DNA of 6,119 nt from JAHEDH01 sp965364515 (GCA_965364515.1 CBDTXZ010000183.1:1-6119); one strand, 5' to 3'; numbered from the stretch's first letter, positions 1-5,836 are shown. The notes: generated from the sequence alone by a model not told the origin. Made by a program: numbers and translations.

Positions 1-2
1 CC

Positions 3-854
3 CCTCCCCTCGTCGTCACCGAAGCGACCGAAGCCCGATTTGGCGAGATCCTCGCGGCGATCGACGCGAAGCCGGATGGACGGGTCCTGAACGCCGAGCT
101 CCCCACCCCACCCGCAACGTTCGTGCAGTGGCTGATGAATCAGGAAGCCGTCATCTTTCACGGGTCGAATCGGGACGACATCGAGGAGTTCCAGCCGGTG
201 CGGGCTTCGATGGAACTCCGGGACACTGGCGGTCGCGGCAATCTGGGTGCGGTGTACGGCACTCATGACGGCCTCTGGTCGATGTTCTTCTCGATCGTCG
301 ACCGCCAGAGGCTGCGAGGCAGCATCCGGAACGGTGTCATGCGCCACGGTCGGGCCGGCCGATCGATCGACCTGTATCACTTCTCGCTCCACCACGAGTG
401 CCTCGACGAGGCGCCGTTCACGACAGGGGCGCTGTACCTCCTGCCCCGCGACCGTTTCGAACGGCTGAAATTCTTCCCGGGCGGCCCCGTCTCCAACGAG
501 TGGGCGTGCCACGAGCCCGTCCGGCCGCTCGCACGTCTCACCATCGAACCCGACGACTTCCCGTTCCTCGCAGACATCGGTGGCCACGACGACGGCCCGC
601 TGATCGAGTTCGGGAGACTCGGCGATGAGATCTACGAGCGGCTGGTGTCCGCCCAACGAATCGACTCCGGCTTCGAGATCGTCACGACGGCGGATCGGCA
701 GCTTGTGGATCGGTTCGTCGAGATGAGCTCGACGTTCTACCCCGATGTCACCAGGACGGCCACCGACGTCGACGGTGGTGTGATGATCTCGATGACCGGG
801 CCACCGGCGTTCGTGGACGGCATGGAGAAGAAGCTCGCCGATTACCTCGCCTGA
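3..854 (+). CDS. Hypothetical protein with ADP-ribosyltransferase-like motifs (5' end outside window)
   Basis: I do not recognise a named family. The frame is open from the left edge and keeps GC-ending codons before the first candidate start (GTG at 123). No ribosome binding site is visible before that GTG, so I treat the gene as 5'-truncated; a caller may instead report 123-854 (243 residues). Numbering from 123, residues 11-15 read FHGSN, residues 43-58 hold AVYGTHDGLW followed by an MFF stretch, residues 103-113 hold ALYLLPRDRF, and residues 126-139 hold EWACHEPVRPLARL. A His-Gly-Ser strand, then a Tyr strand near small residues, then a Glu-Trp strand is the layout of the H-Y-E class of ADP-ribosyltransferase folds (PARP/KptA-like). 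This is a motif-level inference only. There are no signal peptide or membrane segments. The gene converges on the OsmC gene with an 8-base gap. Confidence 0.72.
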   Translation, partial: PPLVVTEATEARFGEILAAIDAKPDGRVLNAELPTPPATFVQWLMNQEAVIFHGSNRDDIEEFQPVRASMELRDTGGRGNLGAVYGTHDGLWSMFFSIVDRQRLRGSIRNGVMRHGRAGRSIDLYHFSLHHECLDEAPFTTGALYLLPRDRFERLKFFPGGPVSNEWACHEPVRPLARLTIEPDDFPFLADIGGHDDGPLIEFGRLGDEIYERLVSAQRIDSGFEIVTTADRQLVDRFVEMSSTFYPDVTRTATDVDGGVMISMTGPPAFVDGMEKKLADYLA

Positions 855-866
855 CGGGCCCGTCAG
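851..866. repeat. 16-bp perfect palindrome holding both convergent stop codons
   Basis: CTGACGGGCCCGTCAG is its own reverse complement. The TGA stop of the left plus-strand gene is at 852-854 and the TGA stop of the minus-strand OsmC gene is at 863-865, placed symmetrically. As RNA it could fold into a 6-bp stem with a GGCC loop on either transcript. There is no U tract, so a role as a bidirectional terminator is possible but unsupported. Confidence 0.5.
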
Positions 867-1312
867 ACCTGGTCGACGACGTCGACGGTGGGCTCGAGAT
901 GAATCTCTGCGCTGACCGAGCGACTGACGAGGCAGGCGGCTTCGGCTTTCTCGAGGAGCCGCATGGCCCGATCGACCCTGTCGGGATCCGAGACCACGAC
1001 TCGAGGTCGCAGGGTGACGGACTCGAAGCGATACCGGCGCGATTCGTCTCGGATGAGATGTCCGACCGGGTCATCGCTGTACGCCACGACATCGAGATTC
1101 GACAGATCGGCGATGGCGCGGAACGTCGTCATCAGGCAGCTCGACACCGCGGCGACGAAGAAGTGCTCGGGGCTCCACACCCCGGCGGGGCCTCCGAACT
1201 CGGGTGGCGAGGAGACGTGCAGTGGCGGAAGCCCATCCTCGTCTGCGGTGATGATCCCGGTCTTGGGGCCGGTGCCTTCGATGTGCAGGACGTAGTCGTG
1301 TGATTCGATCAT
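863..1312 (-). CDS. OsmC/Ohr family peroxiredoxin-like protein
   Basis: This 149-residue cytosolic protein has the usual OsmC-family length. Members reduce organic or fatty-acid hydroperoxides through a Cys pair and act as homodimers. Both cysteines are present: C59 in AAVSSCLMTTF, after the WSPEHFF segment (46-52), and C127 in EAACLVSRSV. The spacing and the C-[LP]-V-S tail are typical of the family, so catalysis looks intact. OsmC versus Ohr versus the YhfA-like subgroup is not decided here. The start is ATG at 1312. The frame stays open further upstream but would then run into the DUF4386 gene, and family similarity begins at MIESHDY. GGAG lies only one base before this ATG, which is a poor ribosome-binding spacing. 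The gene follows the DUF4386 gene with 83 bases between them and is probably co-transcribed, although a hairpin lies in the gap. Confidence 0.88.
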   Translation of the reverse strand: MIESHDYVLHIEGTGPKTGIITADEDGLPPLHVSSPPEFGGPAGVWSPEHFFVAAVSSCLMTTFRAIADLSNLDVVAYSDDPVGHLIRDESRRYRFESVTLRPRVVVSDPDRVDRAMRLLEKAEAACLVSRSVSAEIHLEPTVDVVDQV

Positions 1313-1342
1313 GCTCCGATCATCGCATCCATCGGGTCGTGC

Positions 1343-1373
1343 CGTCCCCGGTCGAAGGCCCTGACCGGGGACG
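1343..1373 (-). repeat. 11-bp inverted repeat between the DUF4386 and OsmC genes
   Basis: Bases 1343-1353 (CGTCCCCGGTC) are the exact reverse complement of 1363-1373, with a 9-base loop. In the minus-strand transcript this gives a strong GC-rich hairpin just after the DUF4386 gene. No U run follows, so it is not a canonical intrinsic terminator. It may instead be an attenuator or an mRNA-stability element for the OsmC gene. The structure is certain from the sequence; the function is not. Confidence 0.55.
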
Positions 1374-1384
1374 ACGTACGTCCC
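1368..1384 (-). repeat. Alternative 6-bp hairpin sharing an arm with the 1343-1373 hairpin
   Basis: GGGACG (1368-1373) pairs with CGTCCC (1379-1384) across a 5-base loop. Bases 1368-1373 are also one arm of the longer hairpin at 1343-1373, so the two folds exclude each other. In the minus-strand RNA this shorter hairpin emerges first. The longer one is far more stable and would normally win once transcribed. Confidence 0.35.
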
Positions 1385-1395
1385 ACTGATCGTCT

Positions 1396-2139
1396 TCAGG
1401 AGGCTGCCGGCTCGCGGAGCCCGCCCCTGAGCAGCCAGACCGTGAAGGCGAACTCCCCGATCACCGACGGGACCGCGACCATCGCGAGGAACGCGCCCTC
1501 GAAGTCGGCGTAGTTCGAGAGCAGCGTGAAGGCGCTGGTGTCGATCACGTAAGCCGCCCCGGCGACGGCGAGGACGATCGCCAGGAGGCGGGAGACCGAC
1601 CCTGACCGAATCATCAGGAAAGCGATCACGCCCAGATGCATGCCGAACGCGACGAGTCCGATGAGCCACGTGTAGTTGAATGCGTCGACCGCAAGCGTCA
1701 CCTGCGACTCGAGCTGCGCCTGCGCGAAGGCAGACAGGTGGCCGGCGCCGCTCACGAGTTCGAGTGCGAGGAAGAAGAAGATGGCAGCCACCCCGAGAAA
1801 GACCGTGTAGGTCAGCCGAAACCAGGCCGCCACGAGCGACACCTGGCGTGACACGCCTTCGAAGACGACGTGCAGGCCCCAGGCGATCCCGACGTCGAGG
1901 ACGAAGATCGCGAGGAAGGCGGCCAGTCCCACCCGGAACAGGGTCTCCGACTCGGCGATGTTGGCGAACGTCGCTGTGGCATCGCCCGAGACGACGAGGC
2001 CTTCACGAACGAAGAAGTTGGCGAACATCGCCAGTGCGAAGAGCGCCAGATAGGCGACTCCGGAGTATCTGGCAGCCCGCTGTGGTGAGAGATCTGCGGA
2101 TCGGGACGGCGCCGGTGCGGTCAGCGTGTTGCTGGTCAT
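1396..2139 (-). CDS. DUF4386 family integral membrane protein
   Basis: This 247-residue inner-membrane protein has six predicted hydrophobic helices at about 24-43, 69-92, 102-126, 156-177, 183-203 and 213-236. Motifs fit the DUF4386 family: RAARYSGVAYL before helix 1, FVREGLVVSGDATATFANI after it, SETLFRVG before helix 2, a WFRL segment near 106-109, and LIGLVAFGMHLGVIAFLMIRSG ending helix 4, followed by a short basic turn. The family has no established biochemical function. It often sits beside small stress or regulatory genes. The start is ATG at 2139, with AGGAG (2149-2153) nine bases upstream. A strong promoter with a double palindromic operator lies directly upstream, so expression is probably repressor-controlled. 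The OsmC gene follows on the same strand. Confidence 0.85.
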   Translation of the reverse strand: MTSNTLTAPAPSRSADLSPQRAARYSGVAYLALFALAMFANFFVREGLVVSGDATATFANIAESETLFRVGLAAFLAIFVLDVGIAWGLHVVFEGVSRQVSLVAAWFRLTYTVFLGVAAIFFFLALELVSGAGHLSAFAQAQLESQVTLAVDAFNYTWLIGLVAFGMHLGVIAFLMIRSGSVSRLLAIVLAVAGAAYVIDTSAFTLLSNYADFEGAFLAMVAVPSVIGEFAFTVWLLRGGLREPAAS

Positions 2140-2190
2140 TGTCGGTTTCTCCTGGTCTGTGCGAGTCCGCAGCGTGAGGCGATGACTCGT

Positions 2191-2205
2191 TCGTACTTAG
2201 TACGA
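2191..2205. promoter_or_regulatory. Palindromic operator 1 (proximal to DUF4386 gene)
   Basis: TCGTACTTAGTACGA is a 15-bp palindrome, perfect except for the central base. It lies just downstream of the predicted -10 box of the DUF4386 promoter, over the probable transcription start. Its size and symmetry suit a dimeric TetR-family (or MarR-like) repressor. It is the exact reverse complement of operator 2. No regulator gene is present in the window. Confidence 0.75.
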
Positions 2206-2208
2206 GTC

Positions 2209-2238
2209 ACTGTAGTCGTACTAAGTACGAATCGTCAA
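2209..2238 (-). promoter_or_regulatory. Promoter of the DUF4386-OsmC unit
   Basis: Read on the minus strand, a TTGACG -35 box (2233-2238) is followed after 18 bases by a TACAGT -10 box (2209-2214). This is a good match to the housekeeping sigma consensus. The predicted transcription start is near 2202, giving a leader of about 60 bases before the ATG at 2139. Operator 2 fills the spacer and operator 1 covers the start region, an arrangement in which bound repressor would block RNA polymerase. Confidence 0.68.
2216..2230. promoter_or_regulatory. Palindromic operator 2 (promoter spacer)
   Basis: TCGTACTAAGTACGA is the second 15-bp palindrome. Its centre is 25 bp from that of operator 1, and it sits between the -35 and -10 boxes. 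Because each site is nearly symmetric and the two are reverse complements of one another, 2191-2230 can also be read as one 40-bp inverted repeat with a 10-base loop. Confidence 0.75.
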
Positions 2239-2261
2239 GTGATTCCCGATCTCGGCCCCCT

Positions 2262-3167
2262 TCAGGGCTGGTTCCGGTCACGTCGGGTCGGCTCGTTGAG
2301 GGCCTCGAACCCCGACACCACATCGAGCAGCTCCTCGGTGATCAGCGACTGTCTGAGCTGGTGATACTCGTTGCGGAGGTCGGCGAGCCGATCTTCGATG
2401 TTCTGCTCGGCTGCCTGCATCGCGGAGAGCCTGGCCCCGTGCTCGGCCGTCTTCGCCTCGGCCACCGCCCGGAACAGCGCCACGAAGAGATCCTGACGGA
2501 AGAGGCCGGCCGTCAGCTCCTCCAACCGATGTGGCGTTCCCGGCAGGACGTTGGTCGGCCACTCCCTGGAGGCGATGCCCTCGAGCCGATGGACATCCGG
2601 CGGCACCACCTGGAAGATGCGAGGGGATCGCTGCGTGCGCTGAATCGGATGCTGAAAGATCACGACCACCCGCGACACGTGACCTTCCGTCCTCCACCGA
2701 TCGATACGCACGATGAGATCATCGACCACCCGAGAGATCGCATCGACCGAACTCGGCAGTGCCGCAGACTCGTCGGGGTGGAGGCCCACCTTCTCGAGCT
2801 CCCGTCCGGCTCTTGCCCCGAGGGACAGGATCAATCGGTTCTCCGTTCCGACGTCGTGCTCGACGCACCACTGCCTGGCGGCACCGGCGGTCTCACGATT
2901 GATGGGGCCACACAGCCCCTGATCGGTGCCGATCACGATGACCGCGGTACGTCCCGACTCCGGCGATCCGACGGGGATCGGATCGGTTCGCAGCGACATC
3001 AGTATCTGCAGTCCCTGCTCGACCGTGATGGTGTACTCCCGCAGCGCCTGGACCGCCCGTTCGTAATCGTGAATCGACACGGCGGCGAGACCCTTCATGG
3101 TCCCGACCATCGAATAGAGCTCCTCACCCGTCCGCAACCGGCGATTCAACCCCTCGAGGGTCGGCAT
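2262..3167 (-). CDS. atpG: N-type (alternate) F1F0 ATPase gamma subunit
   Basis: Gamma is the central shaft of F1, coupling c-ring rotation to alpha/beta conformational change on the cytosolic face of the membrane. The length is 301 residues, normal for the family. The N-terminal helix carries LRTGEELYSMVGTMKGLAAVS (11-31), where ordinary gammas have the T-x-A-M-K-M-V-A segment. The central Rossmann-like domain has VIVIGTDQGLCGPIN (76-90), equivalent to the S-D-[RK]-G-L-C-G-x-x-N motif. The C-terminal helix ends with the conserved SLITEELLDVVSGFEAL (274-290) that inserts into the alpha/beta cavity. The start is ATG at 3167, with a GAGGGGGTGA ribosome-binding stretch just upstream inside the end of atpA. 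Only 6 bases separate the atpA stop from this start. It is the last gene of the operon, as in known N-ATPase clusters. Confidence 0.94.
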   Translation of the reverse strand: MPTLEGLNRRLRTGEELYSMVGTMKGLAAVSIHDYERAVQALREYTITVEQGLQILMSLRTDPIPVGSPESGRTAVIVIGTDQGLCGPINRETAGAARQWCVEHDVGTENRLILSLGARAGRELEKVGLHPDESAALPSSVDAISRVVDDLIVRIDRWRTEGHVSRVVVIFQHPIQRTQRSPRIFQVVPPDVHRLEGIASREWPTNVLPGTPHRLEELTAGLFRQDLFVALFRAVAEAKTAEHGARLSAMQAAEQNIEDRLADLRNEYHQLRQSLITEELLDVVSGFEALNEPTRRDRNQP

Positions 3168-3173
3168 GGCGAG

Positions 3174-4700
3174 TCACCCCCTCGAAGATCCAGCGATGCG
3201 ATGTGCGGTCTCACGCAACACCTCGAGCTCTTCTTCGGTCAACGTCCCGCCGGCTGCGACGTCATCGAAGGCATCCCGATGCCGACTGACGAGCTCGCGC
3301 GCCACACGTCGCGAGGTCCGCTCGACATCGGCGATCGGGGTGTGGTCGAAGACGCCGTCGGTGACGGAGACCAGTGTGGCGATCTGCTCTTCGAGGCTCA
3401 TCGGCTCGTACCTCGCCTGCTTCAGGACCTCTCGAACGCGCCGACCCCGCTCGAGGTCGCGTTCCTTGTCCCGCTCGAGCCTCGCCCCGTACCTGGTGAA
3501 ACGCTCTAGCTCCTCGAACTGGCTGTAGGAGAGCCGGAGGTCTCCGGTCACCGCTCGGTATGCGGGCATCTGCGCCTGACCACCCACTCGGGAGACCGAT
3601 CGTCCGACGTCGATCGCCGGCAGGACGCCGTGCTGAAAGAGCTTCGGCGAGAGGAAGATCTGGCCGTCGGTGATGGAAATGAGATTCGTCGGAATGTACG
3701 CGGAGATGTTCTGTGCCAGCGTCTCGACGATCGGCATGGCAGTCATCGATCCGGCACTCCGCAACCTGGTGTGCCTCTCGAGAAGCCGGGAATGGATGTA
3801 GAAGATGTCGCCCGGGTACGCCTCCCGGCCCGGCGGCCGCCTGAGGAGGAGCGAGATCTCTCGATATGCCCTGGCATGCCTCGTCAGGTCGTCGTAGACG
3901 ATCAACACGTCATCGCCCCGTTCCATGAAGAACTCGGCCATGGTGGTCGCCGCATACGGAGCGATGAACTGCCGACCCGGGGGATCGTCGCCCGTCGCAA
4001 CCACGACCGCCGTGTACGCCATCGCGCCCGCCTCACGCAGATCACCGACCGTCTGCGCAACAGCGGAGCTGCGCTGTCCGATCGCGCAATAGATGCAGAC
4101 CATCCCTTTGCCCTGCTGATTGATGATCGTGTCCACGGCGATGGCCGTCTTGCCGGTCTGTCTGTCTCCGAGGATGAGCTCGCGTTGACCCCGCCCGATG
4201 GGCACCAGTGCATCGATCGCCTTGATACCCGTCTGCAGCGGCGTGTCGACCGGTGCCCGCTGCATGATCTCGGCGGCGGGACGCTCGATCGGCCATTGAT
4301 CCGTCGTGGCGAGCGCGCCGGCGTCATCGAGCGGCCGACCGGTCGGGTCGATGACGCGGCCGATGATCGCCTCGCCGACCGGGGCACTCATCACCTGTCC
4401 GGTGCGCCGGACCGCGTCGCCCGCCCCGATACCGGTCATCTCGTCGAGGAGGATCACACCGACCCGTCCGACGGCGAGGTCGTAGGCCATCCCGAGTCGA
4501 CCGCTACCGAAGCTCACCAGCTCCTCCGACCCCACGCCCGGCAGGCCCGAGACCTCGGCAATACCGCCATCGACTCGCAGGACCGTGCCGATCTCCTCGA
4601 CCACCGGCGCAGCCTCCATCTGGGACAGGCTCTCGTCCAGATCCCCGAGTCGTTCAGACAGCCCCGATCGCCACCGGGCGAAGTCGTCGACCACCATCAC
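3174..4700 (-). CDS. atpA: N-type (alternate) F1F0 ATPase alpha subunit
   Basis: Alpha forms the F1 hexamer with beta and holds the non-catalytic nucleotide sites. The protein has 508 residues, full family length. The order is: a short N-terminal helix, a beta-barrel from about 35 to 100 (EEIGTVLRVDGGIAEVSGL), the P-loop GDRQTGKT at 178-185, the Walker B-like strand LIVYDD at 266-271 followed by LTRHARAYREISLLLRRPPG, the inter-subunit arginine in GRSVSRVGG (R371), and a C-terminal helical domain. All key residues are intact. The first 30 residues differ from the delta-binding N-terminus of ordinary alphas, which fits an operon without atpH. The start is GTG at 4700, overlapping the atpF stop as GTGA, with AGGAGGTGG seven bases upstream. 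The next codon is ATG (4697) and is an alternative start. Translational coupling with atpF is likely. Confidence 0.96.
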   Translation of the reverse strand: MMVVDDFARWRSGLSERLGDLDESLSQMEAAPVVEEIGTVLRVDGGIAEVSGLPGVGSEELVSFGSGRLGMAYDLAVGRVGVILLDEMTGIGAGDAVRRTGQVMSAPVGEAIIGRVIDPTGRPLDDAGALATTDQWPIERPAAEIMQRAPVDTPLQTGIKAIDALVPIGRGQRELILGDRQTGKTAIAVDTIINQQGKGMVCIYCAIGQRSSAVAQTVGDLREAGAMAYTAVVVATGDDPPGRQFIAPYAATTMAEFFMERGDDVLIVYDDLTRHARAYREISLLLRRPPGREAYPGDIFYIHSRLLERHTRLRSAGSMTAMPIVETLAQNISAYIPTNLISITDGQIFLSPKLFQHGVLPAIDVGRSVSRVGGQAQMPAYRAVTGDLRLSYSQFEELERFTRYGARLERDKERDLERGRRVREVLKQARYEPMSLEEQIATLVSVTDGVFDHTPIADVERTSRRVARELVSRHRDAFDDVAAGGTLTEEELEVLRETAHRIAGSSRG

Positions 4701-5527
4701 GGGGCGTCCACCTCCTCGCGGTCGGGCTCGCCCGCCTCTCCGAGCTGCGCCGGGTCAGGCACCCGCTCGACCCCGCGACGGAGCACGTCGGCGAATCGCT
4801 CCTCTACTTCTTCGAGATACGAATCGATCGCCCAACCGATCCGGCGAGCCCCCACGATCAATGCGATCCCGGCGATGAGCCCGGGATCTCGCACCCACTC
4901 CAGCTCCCTGGCCGGATCACCCAGCAGATCGTGAAGCGCCGTTCGGATCGAGTCTCGCTGCTCGTCGGAGAGCGGGAAGGCGGTCCGGACGGTCACCGGC
5001 TCTTCGGGCTCGGCGGTGAGGGCGTCCATCACCTCGCCGTCGTCGACCGAAGCGGCCAGGCGATCGAGGAACGTCGCCACGATCATCGCCTCGAAGTCGG
5101 CCCCGGCGAGGTCGCTCGAAGCGCGCCGGCTGATCTCGACGGCCCGCTCCCCGGTCTCACGCCGCAGTTCTGCCGCCAACCGATCCCGATGGTCCAGAAT
5201 GGTGTCCCGCCACTGCCGCTCGCGTTCCTCGACCTGCGACCGGGCCTGCTCGAGAAGCTCGCGACGGCGCTCGTCGGCTTCGCGCCTGGCCTCGTCGATC
5301 ATGTTCTCCCAATTCGATTCGATCTCCCTTCGCTCGGCCCTGATCCGCTCCGACTCCTCGGCGGCCTCGTCACGGAAGCGCTGCGTCTCCTCCTCCCGTT
5401 CGAGGAACCGCTGCCGTCGAGCTTCCATCACCGCGAGAATCCGGTCGTAGAGGAGGTATTTGAGCGCCACGACGAGGATCACGAAGTTGACGAACTGGGC
5501 CACGACGGTGAACCAATCGATCAGCAT
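4697..5527 (-). CDS. atpF: N-type F1F0 ATPase b subunit with delta-like C-terminal domain
   Basis: This is the peripheral stator stalk. At 276 residues it is much longer than an ordinary b (about 155-190). The N-terminal membrane helix spans about 5-26 (WFTVVAQFVNFVILVVALKYLLY), matching the MLIDWFTVVAQ start typical of alternate-type b. Residues 30-135 form a charged, Arg/Glu-rich coiled coil. Residues 177-250 resemble the C-terminal domain of delta/OSCP: VTVRTAFPLSDEQ, then WVRDPGLIAGIALIVGARRI, then a terminal amphipathic helix. No separate atpH gene exists between b and alpha, so this tail plausibly does the delta job of joining the stalk to F1. The six-helix N-terminal delta domain is not seen. 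The start is ATG at 5527, with GAGGT at 5533-5537 (minus strand) before it. The stop overlaps the atpA start. Confidence 0.94.
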   Translation of the reverse strand: MLIDWFTVVAQFVNFVILVVALKYLLYDRILAVMEARRQRFLEREEETQRFRDEAAEESERIRAERREIESNWENMIDEARREADERRRELLEQARSQVEERERQWRDTILDHRDRLAAELRRETGERAVEISRRASSDLAGADFEAMIVATFLDRLAASVDDGEVMDALTAEPEEPVTVRTAFPLSDEQRDSIRTALHDLLGDPARELEWVRDPGLIAGIALIVGARRIGWAIDSYLEEVEERFADVLRRGVERVPDPAQLGEAGEPDREEVDAP

Positions 5528-5532
5528 CGGAG

Positions 5533-5547
5533 ACCTCGATTCGAGGT
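5533..5547 (-). promoter_or_regulatory. Inverted repeat that can mask the atpF ribosome binding site
   Basis: In the minus-strand mRNA, ACCTC and GAGGT flank a 5-base loop, and the GAGGT arm is the Shine-Dalgarno sequence of atpF, 5 bases before the ATG. A second CCACCTCG copy lies 9 bases further upstream (complement of 5551-5558) and could pair as well. Base pairing would lower atpF initiation relative to atpE. That would suit a complex needing many c and few b subunits. The pairing potential is seen directly; the regulatory effect is inference. Confidence 0.4.
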
Positions 5548-5566
5548 GGGCGAGGTGGTCACGCGA

Positions 5567-5836
5567 TCAGCCTCCCACGACCTGATTCCAGAACGGGTTG
5601 GCGAAGATGAGGATGATGGCGATGACGAAGCAGTAGATCGCGGTGGACTCGATGAAGGCGAGGCCGACGAACACCGTCCTCGTGATCCGGCCCGCCTCGT
5701 CCGGCTGCTGCGCGATCGAGGCGAGAGCTCGATCGAGCGCCCTGGCCTCACCGAGAGCGGGCCCGATCGAACCGATGGCGATAGTGAGTCCGGCGGTGAT
5801 CACCGAAACGAGTCCGATCACGGTTTGGGCGTCCAC
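5567..5836 (-). CDS. atpE: N-type F1F0 ATPase c subunit (proteolipid) with cation-site motif
   Basis: This is the rotor-ring proteolipid. The 89 residues form two membrane helices, about 5-29 and 55-80, joined by the polar loop ARALDRALASIAQQPDEAG with the conserved QQP. The ion-carrying carboxylate is E63 in FIESTAIYCF. The neighbouring S64, T65 and Y68 reproduce the Na+-site pattern E-S-T-x-x-Y of Ilyobacter tartaricus c (E65, S66, T67, Y70). At the position of its Q32 this protein has E30 (ALGEARA), so each site has two carboxylates, as in other N-ATPases. The C-terminus IFANPFWNQ is typical. The start is GTG at 5836, with AAGGA seven bases upstream; this overlaps atpB by 19 bases. A GTG at 5821 would give a 4-base GTGA overlap but lacks a good binding site and would lose conserved residues. 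Confidence 0.95.
   Translation of the reverse strand: MDAQTVIGLVSVITAGLTIAIGSIGPALGEARALDRALASIAQQPDEAGRITRTVFVGLAFIESTAIYCFVIAIILIFANPFWNQVVGG

Noticed and set aside
765..891. 14-bp direct repeat GACGTCGACGGTGG at 765-778 and 878-891
   Set aside because: Both copies lie in coding sequence and encode ordinary Asp/Val-rich stretches on opposite strands. GTCGAC-rich words are common in this composition, and there are only two copies with no mobile-element context.
1343..1373. Intrinsic terminator after the DUF4386 gene
   Set aside because: The stem is strong, but no U tract follows on the minus-strand transcript, so I list it only as an inverted repeat.
1313..1669. Upstream extension of the OsmC frame to a 268-residue protein
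   Set aside because: The extension overlaps most of the 3' end of the conserved DUF4386 gene and has Arg-rich shadow composition. OsmC similarity starts at the ATG at 1312.
2182..2364. Small plus-strand frame starting beside the operators, a possible divergent regulator
   Set aside because: It has only 60 codons, no helix-turn-helix motif, overlaps the end of atpG in antisense, and has no binding site.
2361..3509. Long plus-strand open frame (382 codons) opposite atpG and the end of atpA
   Set aside because: It is the antisense of two clearly conserved ATPase genes. Its product is rich in Arg, His, Asp and Pro with no recognisable motif, as expected for a shadow frame in GC-rich DNA.
4697..5836. 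Shared GTGGACGCCC near the atpA start and the atpE start
   Set aside because: One copy encodes the C-terminus of b (V-D-A-P) and the other the N-terminus of c. The matched frames and short length suggest coincidence rather than a regulatory repeat.
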